Program-made: the position numbers and the translations under genes
DNA from: Gammaproteobacteria bacterium
Lineage (GTDB): Bacteria; Pseudomonadota; Gammaproteobacteria; Steroidobacterales; GCA-2729495
Length of the DNA stretch: 64,000 bases
Direction: 5' to 3'
Assembly (NCBI GenBank): GCA_024229935.1
Contig: JAAERX010000002.1
Coordinates: forward strand, 89,928-153,927
Part shown: positions 32,216 through 40,188 of the stretch, in pieces
How positions within the stretch are numbered: the first letter of the stretch is position 1
Layout of the letters: each line of letters opens with the position of its first letter
The notes under the pieces: model-generated
Told to the model about the DNA's origin: nothing
The model's input: only the letters and a program-made list of their open reading frames with translations
Database searches by the model: none

Positions 32216-32868
32216 CAGATATGGTGTGAACGCCCAAACAAACTGAAACGAATATCCGGACTACCTTCACCTGCTGCCAGCTTGCGTAAATTTGAACGGT
32301 GCGTATATACGATAAAGCATGCAACAATACTGGTGAATACAATCAAATTAAGTTGGTCAGCCCCAGCTGTCATCAACAGGAAAACCGGAACAGCAAGAGC
32401 CGCCATTATTGTTGCCAGGCCAACATAACCGAATACAAACAAAATACCGAACCAGACAATTACTGCAGGCAAAAATAAACCAGGTAAAATGGTTAAGAGC
32501 ACTCCTAATGTGGTTGCTGCACCTTTGCCACCATTAAATCCAAACCACACTGGATAACAATGACCAAATATTGCTGCAGCACCACAAGCATAGGTCAGCC
32601 ACTCACCTGAAACTGCTGAGCCCTCGCCAACAAATGCAATATTGAGTGGAGGCAAAATCATGACCGGTAACACCCCCTTACCGATATCCACCACCATAAC
32701 GAAAAAAGCAAACAATTTGCCCTGGGTTCTAAGTGCATTCGTACCGCCCGCATTGCCACTGCCAGACTTGCGAATATCTATGCCGCCAGATAGCCAGCCA
32801 ATTAGCAGCGCACCGTTCAGTGACCCTGCCAAATAACTGAGAAAAACCTTAAAACCGAGTTCTAGCAA
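32215..32868 (-). CDS. plsY: Acyl-phosphate:glycerol-3-phosphate acyltransferase PlsY
   Basis: Transfers the acyl chain from acyl-phosphate to glycerol-3-phosphate, the first committed step of phospholipid synthesis. 217 residues with about five membrane helices and the three PlsY motifs: KSGSGNAGGTNALR (about 34-47), FNGGKGAATTLG (about 108-119) and the C-terminal YTHRSNLRKL. First gene of a plsY-birA-coaX-SPOR unit; elsewhere plsY often neighbours tsaD or folB. Confidence 0.95.
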   Translation of the reverse strand: MLELGFKVFLSYLAGSLNGALLIGWLSGGIDIRKSGSGNAGGTNALRTQGKLFAFFVMVVDIGKGVLPVMILPPLNIAFVGEGSAVSGEWLTYACGAAAIFGHCYPVWFGFNGGKGAATTLGVLLTILPGLFLPAVIVWFGILFVFGYVGLATIMAALAVPVFLLMTAGADQLNLIVFTSIVACFIVYTHRSNLRKLAAGEGSPDIRFSLFGRSHHI

Positions 32869-32944
32869 GGCTAACCCGCCCGCCTATTAGTCCCACAGAA
32901 GTGCAAATTGTAGCACCTGCAAATTTATGCGACTGCAAGTAGTG

Positions 32945-33115
32945 TCAGACACTTTTACTCTTTACCTGTGTGGCACCAAAACGAGTGTCCGGCTTGGCTG
33001 CAGCAGAAGATTGACGGGCAACCCGCTGTCTGACTCTACTGAGCCAGCTCTGACCTTCTGAAGATGCTGACCACCAGCTTTGACGCAGCTGATTACGTTT
33101 TCCTTCTGAATTCAT
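32945..33115 (-). CDS. Small basic protein, 56 residues, unknown
   Basis: A short frame starting MNSEGKRNQLRQSWWSASSE, supported mainly by a perfect AGGAGG ribosome-binding site eight bases before the ATG. The protein is very basic (many Arg/Lys), with a WW pair and a second Trp in GQSWLSRVRQRVARQ, and has no signal peptide or membrane segment. The stop codon is inside a small palindrome (AGTGT/ACACT). I do not recognise a family. It may be the first gene of the plsY unit, 76 bases upstream of plsY. Confidence 0.65.
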   Translation of the reverse strand: MNSEGKRNQLRQSWWSASSEGQSWLSRVRQRVARQSSAAAKPDTRFGATQVKSKSV

Positions 33116-33365
33116 GATGCTCCCTCCTTGAACCATCAGACCAGCGCTTGCTAATTTGTATACCATTCAGTCCGGTCTTTAATAAATATTTAATAGAGCA
33201 ATACTTTAGACTTGCAATGCATCGGTTTCAAGCAAGCACTCTTAACTAATTTGTTACTAACTTGTTACACAGCACACTTGACCCACACTATGTGCGTATA
33301 ACATCATGTAAAACTATTATAGTTATGCTGGTGCTATTTATCAGTTAGGAAGGAAGGAAATACCA

Positions 33366-34415
33366 ATGAAGACCATAAGCATTATGCTCGCCTCTCTCCT
33401 TGTGCTGATAGGCTGCTCAAGCGAACCGCCACCACAATGGGGCGTAGAAATTGAGGGGGAATGGATTCTTGTAAACGACCTGCACACCCATACCGGCACG
33501 TGGGACATGATGCCGCCGGGTTTTCAGAACCGGCTGGCAAACCGAGCCCCAGATGCATTTCGCTGGAGTTTTGGCCCCGTTACCGACTGGCTCCTAAACC
33601 CCGATAGCATCATTTCACAAATGAATAATGCCGGCATTTACGGCGCTGGCGTTTTTGCACTCTACAGCCCACATACGACCGGGCTGGCGCCCAATGATTT
33701 TGTCTCCGAACGTGTGATGACCCATCCGGACCGCCTCTACGGCTTCGCCTCTTTCCGTGCAGACCAATGGAACCTGGACAGCGCAGAGCGATTAGCTGAA
33801 CTGGAACGTGCCGTGCAACTACCAGGTATGGTTGGCATCAAGCTAGCACACGCACACCAGCAGATTCGTCTCGACGACGAGCGCATTTATGGTGTTTATG
33901 AAATTTCCGCTCGCTATGGCAAACCAATGTATATCCACACTGGTAGCAGCCCAAACCCCGGCACACGCTATGAAGCCCCCTACGCCGATGCAGCGTACCT
34001 GGAAGATGCTATTAAAAAGCACCCTGAAGCCATTTTTATTCTTGGCCATACAGGCTATGACACAAAAAATAAAGCGCTAACCTTTGTCGACAACGCTATA
34101 GAATTAGCAGTGAAATATGACAACGTTTATCTCGAACCCGGCGCACTCGGAGCTGAACGTGGCGAACTTGTCATTGATGACTTCGTAACCCGGCTAAAAA
34201 ATGCAAACGTACTGAGCAAGGTCATTTACGGCTCAGATGGCGTACAGATGCCAGGCTATTTAAAAGAACACCTGGAAAACTACGTCGCCGCCATGGAACG
34301 TAACGGCTATACCAAAGAAGAAATGCGCCAGGTACTATCAGAAAACTTCATCCGTGTATTCGGTGGCCTTGGAACCCCCCCCAACCAGATTGCCGAAGCA
34401 GATACGGGAGCTTAA
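33366..34415 (+). CDS. Amidohydrolase-family lipoprotein
   Basis: 349 residues. A lipoprotein signal (MKTISIMLASLLVLIGC, lipid-bearing Cys17) predicts anchoring to a membrane facing the periplasm. The mature part looks like a TIM-barrel metal-dependent hydrolase of the amidohydrolase-2 group: HTH metal motif in NDLHTHTG (H40, H42), GIKLAHAHQQ, MYIHTGSSPNPG, FILGHTGYD and the late aspartate in VIYGSDGVQMPG. The substrate cannot be told. A GGAAGGAAGGAAA ribosome-binding site precedes the ATG. It ends three bases before another lipoprotein gene, so the two form a pair. Confidence 0.8.
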   Translation: MKTISIMLASLLVLIGCSSEPPPQWGVEIEGEWILVNDLHTHTGTWDMMPPGFQNRLANRAPDAFRWSFGPVTDWLLNPDSIISQMNNAGIYGAGVFALYSPHTTGLAPNDFVSERVMTHPDRLYGFASFRADQWNLDSAERLAELERAVQLPGMVGIKLAHAHQQIRLDDERIYGVYEISARYGKPMYIHTGSSPNPGTRYEAPYADAAYLEDAIKKHPEAIFILGHTGYDTKNKALTFVDNAIELAVKYDNVYLEPGALGAERGELVIDDFVTRLKNANVLSKVIYGSDGVQMPGYLKEHLENYVAAMERNGYTKEEMRQVLSENFIRVFGGLGTPPNQIAEADTGA

Positions 34416-34418
34416 TAA

Positions 34419-34889
34419 ATGAAAATCTTTACCCATAAATCCTATGCAGTGCTAACAAGCATCACAGCCCTGATAGTATTGAGTGCATGCAGCGGCGCAC
34501 CAGAAGAGAAGTATCAAACAGTCACGCTAAATGGCAACGTGGAATTACAGGCTGGTCCGGTACCGGCAGGCACTATTCACTTTCGCCTTTATACTCTGTG
34601 GTTCCTGGAAGGCGATCTGCGTCACCCGTTAGAAGAAATCGAAGACTTTCAGTCTGACTCAGCTAACTTCACTCATACGTTTGAGTATCCGCTGCATAAA
34701 GGCACTGGCTTTGCTATTCATGCCTGGATCGATACGGATGATGACGGTGTATTCTGCACACCCTCAGTTAGAACGGATCCCGGTGGCCTAGCATGGACAG
34801 AGGAAACACCGAGCAGTGAAATTGATATGACCATCACGCTGACTGATAACTGTCGGAATGCAAGCTGGTTCTATCCACCTGCTCCCTAA
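34419..34889 (+). CDS. Small lipoprotein, unknown function
   Basis: 156 residues with a lipoprotein signal (IVLSAC lipobox, Cys24). The mature part, about 130 residues, is rich in beta-type sequence (VTLNGNVELQAGPVPAGTIH, GFAIHAWIDTDDDGVFC) and could be a carboxypeptidase-regulatory or transthyretin-like fold, but that is a guess. It follows the amidohydrolase lipoprotein by three bases and is probably translated from the same mRNA. Confidence 0.7.
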   Translation: MKIFTHKSYAVLTSITALIVLSACSGAPEEKYQTVTLNGNVELQAGPVPAGTIHFRLYTLWFLEGDLRHPLEEIEDFQSDSANFTHTFEYPLHKGTGFAIHAWIDTDDDGVFCTPSVRTDPGGLAWTEETPSSEIDMTITLTDNCRNASWFYPPAP

Positions 34890-34928
34890 GGCTTCCTCAG
34901 CGAGGGCAAAGCCTGTCTGGTAAAAATC

Positions 34929-34954
34929 TGTAGGGGTCGAGCTCGACCCCTACA
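34929..34954. repeat. Perfect 26-base palindrome between genes
   Basis: Arms TGTAGGGGTCGAG and CTCGACCCCTACA meet with no loop. It lies 40 bases past the preceding lipoprotein gene and 160 before the convergent cysteine synthase end. A 12-base core (GTCGAGCTCGAC) recurs at 38251-38262. It may be a bidirectional transcription end or a small dispersed repeat; no T-run follows. Confidence 0.6.
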
Positions 34955-35116
34955 ACATATTCAACACCGGATTTATCGAGCCGAACCTGAATGCCCCTGA
35001 CCTCGATGCATCAAACACCACAACCAGTTGCTGTTAATTCCCCCAGCCTCTGCAGCAAATAACTCTGTATCAGTAGACATGGCTTACCTCACGCCTGATT
35101 TTAATCATTTAGTAAA

Positions 35117-36163
35117 CTAAGAAAACTGATGGTTTGGTGTTGAACGTGAAATTTCCTGTTCAGCTGCATTCATATCGGCCTCTACCTCATCAAATAACGG
35201 AGTCGACAAATAACGCTCGCCCGTATCAGGCAACATGCACAACACGTTACTTCCTTCCGGTGCCTCTGCACAAATTTTTAAAGCACCTGCCACAGTAGCT
35301 CCACTGGATATACCAGCAAAGATTCCTTCCTGTTGTGCCAGGTTACGTGCAGCCACCAAGGCATCATTACCATTAACAGGCAACACCTGATTGGCCAGTT
35401 CAAGCCCTAATGCCTCTTCAGTTAACTGGGGAATAAAGTCAGGCGTCCAGCCCTGTACGGGATGTGGGCTGAAGCTGGGGTGGCTTCCCGCAGGCGAACC
35501 ATCTGTATTTCTCTCCTGCTGAACACCACTGGCGATTAGCTGAGCATTATCCGGCTCACATACGATGATTTTAGTATTGGGGCTCTCCTTGCGCAGCACC
35601 CGGCCAACACCCTTGAGAGTACCGCCGGTACCAAAACCAGTGACCCAATAATCTAGCTGGATATCTGCAAAAGATTCCAGAATTTCAACCGCCGTTGTAC
35701 GCGAGTGCATATCAGCATTGGCTTCATTCTCAAACTGTCTGGTCAGAAACCAGCCATGTTCTTCAGCCAGCTCTTTAGCCTTATTAATCATGCCGCTGCC
35801 CTTCTCAGCAGCCGGAGTCAGCACCACCCTTGCCCCAAGAAAACGCATAATCTTACGACGTTCGATGCTGAAGCTCTCAGCCATGACACATACAAAGGGA
35901 TAGCCTTTGGCCGCACATACCATAGCCAGGCCAATACCTGTATTACCACTGGTGGCTTCAACTACAGTCTGTCCCGGCTTAAGTACACCGCTTTTTTCTG
36001 CAGCCTCAATTACGCCAAGCGCAAGACGATCCTTAACTGAACTGAGGGGGTTAAAGGATTCTGCCTTGGCATATAAATTGATACCTGCAGGGCCCAGGCG
36101 ATTAATCTTAATGACTGGTGTATGACCAATGGCCCCAAGTATATTTTCATAACGCTGACTCAT
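35117..36163 (-). CDS. cysK: Cysteine synthase A (O-acetylserine sulfhydrylase)
   Basis: Makes cysteine from O-acetylserine and sulfide with PLP. 348 residues of the tryptophan-synthase-beta-like fold. PLP lysine in SSVKDR (K44), phosphate/substrate loop TSGNTG (71-76) and the glycine-rich loop TGFGTGGTLKGVG. The segment SPHPVQGWTPDFIPQ resembles CysK more than CysM. Slightly long (usual 310-325) because of a C-terminal tail. A cystathionine-beta-synthase-like role cannot be excluded. Confidence 0.85.
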   Translation of the reverse strand: MSQRYENILGAIGHTPVIKINRLGPAGINLYAKAESFNPLSSVKDRLALGVIEAAEKSGVLKPGQTVVEATSGNTGIGLAMVCAAKGYPFVCVMAESFSIERRKIMRFLGARVVLTPAAEKGSGMINKAKELAEEHGWFLTRQFENEANADMHSRTTAVEILESFADIQLDYWVTGFGTGGTLKGVGRVLRKESPNTKIIVCEPDNAQLIASGVQQERNTDGSPAGSHPSFSPHPVQGWTPDFIPQLTEEALGLELANQVLPVNGNDALVAARNLAQQEGIFAGISSGATVAGALKICAEAPEGSNVLCMLPDTGERYLSTPLFDEVEADMNAAEQEISRSTPNHQFS

Positions 36164-36217
36164 GATATCCCCATGAATAAGTCTTATTCTTTATCTGTTT
36201 AATCGTATAGTAATTAA

Positions 36218-36592
36218 TTACACGCCTACCAATCCAGAACCGCCCTGCTGTCCCTGACCAGGAACGACAATTGACGAAGCCTGCTCACGGCGCATTTCTT
36301 CAAGCTTTACTGCCATTTCTTCAACGGCTTTTTGTGCTTCTTCACCAAAGTTACCGGCAGCTTCACCCAGATTGTCGCCCGGAATATCAAAGTTCAGCGG
36401 CATTGGGCCTGCCTGAGTCATTACCTGAGTAGCACCCATGAACAATACCTGCCGTGAAGCATCAACTTCACCTTCACCGTTAACAGGTATCATCTGGCGA
36501 ATAGTGCCAACTTTAAGATCTGTATATGACTCTTCACGATACAAACCATCTTTATTAAATTCGGGTGCTGGGGTTTCTGCCTGCTCATTCAT
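36218..36592 (-). CDS. Conserved small cytoplasmic protein, unknown function
   Basis: 124 residues, no signal peptide or membrane segment. The middle (GLYREESYTDLKVGTIRQM, RQVLFMGATQVMTQAGPMPL, NFDIPGDNLGEAAGNF) looks conserved and compact. It is followed by a helical stretch and a Gly/Gln-rich tail (PGQGQQGGSGLVGV). I recall similar uncharacterised proteins in gammaproteobacteria but cannot give a role. It lies 54 bases upstream of cysK on the same strand and may be co-transcribed. Confidence 0.7.
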   Translation of the reverse strand: MNEQAETPAPEFNKDGLYREESYTDLKVGTIRQMIPVNGEGEVDASRQVLFMGATQVMTQAGPMPLNFDIPGDNLGEAAGNFGEEAQKAVEEMAVKLEEMRREQASSIVVPGQGQQGGSGLVGV

Positions 36593-36676
36593 TACTTAAT
36601 TCTCCGGTTATTATTTTTGCTTTTGGGGCAAATCAGGTCGCGTATTGTATACCCCATTCCTTCTGCTCGCCGCATT

Positions 36677-37489
36677 TTAGACAGAGTCATGTTCCTGTGA
36701 ATATTTCCCCGGTCGTTTTAGTAACCAGTAAACAATGATGCTCAGGCCTATACCTAGCATAATCTGACCAAAAACAAGGAACGCCGCACTGGATGCAGCC
36801 AAGGTTATGCCACGGGTAATGTTAATAAGCGCATGCCAGAGTGCGATCATCAGCACACTGCGGGTTTTGTCATATAACAGCGTGCACCAAACTGCAGCAG
36901 ACAAAATACCCAATGAAAACCCTATACCTGCACCAAGCTGAAATTCAGGCCGCATCAGGAAAGAAGGCAGATGCCACAGTAACCAAACTGGCCAAAGTGC
37001 CAATGTAGCCAGCAAAGGGCCAAAGCGTCCTCGTAATACCGGTAATGCAAAGCCACGCCAGCCAGGCTCTTCACCAAGCCCCCGCAGGATGCCACCAAAC
37101 AGAATTAGTTCTGCCAGCTTGCCGCCGGCAGACAATTCATTAAACAAGCCACCGGAAAACAGCCGGTCTAGTTCTCCTGTAATTAGCAATGCAAGCAACA
37201 TAACCAAAAAGGGTGATAACAATGCTGCTGCAAGCCAAATACCTGGCACCCGCCAATGAGTTAGGCTGGCAAATAATTGTTTAACACCCACTACACCCTG
37301 CGTAGCCTGAAGCACGACTATAGCCGCAACAAAGGGGCCAAATGCAGCCAGTGCCTCCAGCCAGTGAGGTAGCTGCAAAGCAATCATGCCACGTGCCGCG
37401 AGCATCATGGGCAGTTCTACAGACCAGGTAAACAGATAAGCCAGCACAAAATAACTGGCTAACGGATATCGCCTAAATAAAGTTTTCAT
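36677..37489 (-). CDS. CPBP-family intramembrane metalloprotease
   Basis: 270 residues with about eight membrane helices. The CPBP (Abi/CAAX-processing) motifs are present: EEPGWRG (E140, E141, R145), WHLPSF (H173) and LWHALIN (H219), all needed for catalysis in the family. Substrates of bacterial members are mostly unknown. It starts 27 bases after the stop of the upstream membrane-protein gene, so they are likely one unit. Confidence 0.85.
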   Translation of the reverse strand: MKTLFRRYPLASYFVLAYLFTWSVELPMMLAARGMIALQLPHWLEALAAFGPFVAAIVVLQATQGVVGVKQLFASLTHWRVPGIWLAAALLSPFLVMLLALLITGELDRLFSGGLFNELSAGGKLAELILFGGILRGLGEEPGWRGFALPVLRGRFGPLLATLALWPVWLLWHLPSFLMRPEFQLGAGIGFSLGILSAAVWCTLLYDKTRSVLMIALWHALINITRGITLAASSAAFLVFGQIMLGIGLSIIVYWLLKRPGKYSQEHDSV

Positions 37490-37516
37490 GGTTTACGCCA
37501 GTGCATCTGCCAACCA

Positions 37517-38173
37517 CTAAAAACAGGTGGGTATATCCTGAATGGGCTTCACAACCATACTCAACAAGGCAATGAACAACAGCACATAAACTATCCACGA
37601 TGTTACTCTTCGATCAATACCAATACCCTTGACGATGCCTGCAAACCCAAAAACCGGAGTTACAACTGCCAGAGCAATCCATTTTAAGGTCGCTACTACA
37701 CCTGCCAATAATGGGAGAATCACTGCAATAGGTGCTGCTTCATCAGCCACCAACTGAGTTACTATAGAAAACAAGAATATGTTCTCCATACAGTCCAGCA
37801 CTGATGCCAGCAGTGGCGCCCACATAACAATAGAACCAACCCGCAGCCATTTATCAGGCAGACGCATCACCAGCAGCGCCAATAAACCGAATAATATCAA
37901 GCCATAACCCCAGGCCAGAGCAAAATCACCCGGAATTAATAACTGGGTGATACCCACTTGGGCCTCTTCAGAAAATGCCCGCACCACGGCGCTTGCTCGC
38001 TCAGGTGTGAATGCCAGCTGCAAACACACCAGTTCAGATAACCGATCCTGACCAACAATTCCTGCAGCGGGCTGCATCAGTACACCAATAGCCAGGGCGA
38101 ACACACCAACTCCAGCCACAGCAATTGCACTAAATAATCGTGGCGCATTCGGCATTCTTATCAAGGCCTGCAT
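37517..38173 (-). CDS. Multi-pass membrane protein, unknown
   Basis: 218 residues with about five hydrophobic segments (near 15-35, 80-100, 110-128, 142-180 and 193-210). No motif I recognise. Gene order suggests co-expression with the downstream CPBP protease gene. The 220 bases upstream hold the short GTCGAGCTCGAC palindrome and no gene. Confidence 0.65.
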   Translation of the reverse strand: MQALIRMPNAPRLFSAIAVAGVGVFALAIGVLMQPAAGIVGQDRLSELVCLQLAFTPERASAVVRAFSEEAQVGITQLLIPGDFALAWGYGLILFGLLALLVMRLPDKWLRVGSIVMWAPLLASVLDCMENIFLFSIVTQLVADEAAPIAVILPLLAGVVATLKWIALAVVTPVFGFAGIVKGIGIDRRVTSWIVYVLLFIALLSMVVKPIQDIPTCF

Positions 38174-38250
38174 ACAGATACTCCCCTAAACACGCATTCT
38201 CCAAACGCAGTTCATGTCACTAACAAAGTTATTTTAACGCCAACAGCCAT

Positions 38251-38262
38251 GTCGAGCTCGAC
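38251..38262. repeat. Second copy of the GTCGAGCTCGAC palindrome core
   Basis: Identical to the centre of the 26-base palindrome at 34929-34954. It lies in the gap between two minus-strand genes, 78 bases upstream of the membrane-protein gene. The flanks are not palindromic here. Confidence 0.45.
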
Positions 38263-38393
38263 CAGACCAGGTAAAGCTATCAGACTGAAGTGTAGCGGCA
38301 CACACTAAACAATAAACTATTGTTATGCCCTATTCTTCAACCTCAATATATCTGACAGCAATTAGACTCGGCACTGCGCCATGAAGCTTATCG

Positions 38394-40049
38394 CTATGGG
38401 GCTCCAAAACCACACAAATCTGGAATGGGTTCCAATGGAAACGGCACAGCAGGCATAACAAACAGATCGGTGTTCTTGTCCGGAGGCATTATCGCAGTTT
38501 GAGCACCGGTCGGGGGCACATACCCACCTGGTGGGTTATCGGGGTCATACCCAGCTGGAAGCAACAGTACTTTCAATTCATGATCAATAAACGGCGTCGG
38601 AATAACACTGGTGCTGCCACCTTCCACATAAACTGCAATTGAAAGAGTCCACGGGATTGTAAAATCTATCGGGCCGGTAAAACTGAAGTAAGTGATAGGT
38701 ATAGTACTCGCCGACGACACTTCCCCCGGTACCATCAGCCCATCTACCGAAAAAGCCTGCGAGAGAACAATTGGAGGAGCTGAACAGGTGGGGCTATCGT
38801 AGTAGCTTGCAGAGCGTAAAGTAGGAACAGCATTTAGGGGACGATTAATAGTTGCAGGAACCTGCACCTGAAAAGTCATATCAGAATCTTTCGGCAATTC
38901 CGCCACAGCATTGCCACCACCCGGAGGCGCATCAGTAGTCAGGGCCTGGTCTGACAAACCGGTAAAAAAGTCCCAAACAGTCTGACTGGCATAATCCGGC
39001 CAGCTATGACCCTGAGTATGTTCACACCACAACACGGGATACGGCTGATTCAGTGGCTTGGCAGGAGTGATATTTGCATAATCATCACATAAACCAACAG
39101 TCGCAGCGCCAAATGTATTTTCAGCCCAGCCGTTGTAAAGCACCCAGTAGCGCAGCGCACCTAATGCAAGGTTACTATTCGTTAATGGGTCATTGCTTCC
39201 CTGCATCATCAAAGCTGCAAGTGAACCTGTGCAATTATTGTTGGTTAGCGCACCCGCAGCTGTTGCTATACCACGTATCACATCACCATATTCACAACCC
39301 AGATCGTGGGTAAACCCGGCACCGTTACTGTGCCCAGCCACAAACACCCTGTTCGAGTTGTATACCAGCCCAAGTAACTGTAACTCTGCAATCATGTCGA
39401 GGAAGAAAGCGTAATCATCAACACCGCCCCAGACACGCTGTCCTGCTGCATTTGGCAATGCATTGGGCGCTACAAAAATAGCATCATCACCAACCTCATC
39501 TATAAAATCATAAGCCCGGGTGGGCCCCACCCAGTTTTGGTAAGAACCGGTATAGCCATGGTAAGCAAACACCAACGGTTTTGGGTCACCCACGCCGTAG
39601 TCAGAAGGTAACTGCAACCAAAATTCACGTTCATCAGCACCAGACTGGATCGTTTGCAATCCTGTTGCCAACTCAGCTGGTGGGCTGTTAACACATGTGT
39701 CTGCAACCCCATGTAACGCAACCAAGTCTGGCTGCCCCCCTGCACCAAGGTTTATAAACCCGCTTGTCTGATAGCTGTTCATCAGATCGTTGTAACTGGA
39801 CATGGCAAACTGGGCTTTGTCATACATACCCGCGTCATAAACCCAGTAACCAACCCATGCACGTATTGCTAGACCTTTGCGTAGCTGCAACTCAGTAGCA
39901 CCATCCATAGGCATGAAGGCAAGATCACCCTTGGTGGCATAACCAAGGTCAAGCAGACTGTCGAGGCAATCAAGTTTCTCATTCGCATTAACGTTTGCTG
40001 CTAATACGAATATGGACATCAATAACAATATTATTTTTAAATTGCGCAT
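38394..40049 (-). CDS. Secreted PHB-depolymerase-like esterase
   Basis: 551 residues with a signal peptide (MRNLKIILLLMSIFVLAANVNA). Residues about 140-370 form an alpha/beta hydrolase of the extracellular poly(3-hydroxybutyrate) depolymerase/feruloyl-esterase group: oxyanion-type FAYHGYTGSYQNW, nucleophile GHSNGAG (Ser241), SNDPLT (Asp287) and GHSWPD (His348). The C-terminal 170 residues are beta-rich and Pro-rich with no catalytic motif, perhaps a binding domain. The N-terminal 30-135 stretch is unassigned. The substrate is inferred; the next gene upstream on the same strand is acetoacetyl-CoA synthetase, which fits breakdown of 3-hydroxybutyrate. Confidence 0.75.
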   Translation of the reverse strand: MRNLKIILLLMSIFVLAANVNANEKLDCLDSLLDLGYATKGDLAFMPMDGATELQLRKGLAIRAWVGYWVYDAGMYDKAQFAMSSYNDLMNSYQTSGFINLGAGGQPDLVALHGVADTCVNSPPAELATGLQTIQSGADEREFWLQLPSDYGVGDPKPLVFAYHGYTGSYQNWVGPTRAYDFIDEVGDDAIFVAPNALPNAAGQRVWGGVDDYAFFLDMIAELQLLGLVYNSNRVFVAGHSNGAGFTHDLGCEYGDVIRGIATAAGALTNNNCTGSLAALMMQGSNDPLTNSNLALGALRYWVLYNGWAENTFGAATVGLCDDYANITPAKPLNQPYPVLWCEHTQGHSWPDYASQTVWDFFTGLSDQALTTDAPPGGGNAVAELPKDSDMTFQVQVPATINRPLNAVPTLRSASYYDSPTCSAPPIVLSQAFSVDGLMVPGEVSSASTIPITYFSFTGPIDFTIPWTLSIAVYVEGGSTSVIPTPFIDHELKVLLLPAGYDPDNPPGGYVPPTGAQTAIMPPDKNTDLFVMPAVPFPLEPIPDLCGFGAP

Positions 40050-40188
40050 TTCAGAAGTACCTGTAACAACGCCTGTTATGGAGTGCTTTTATTTTATTCT
40101 GAATACAGAATAGCCTCTTAATACCGTAATCTGTCAACCTGCCAGTCATTATTACTTTATGAGTCCACACTTTGAACTCATAAGCAGA

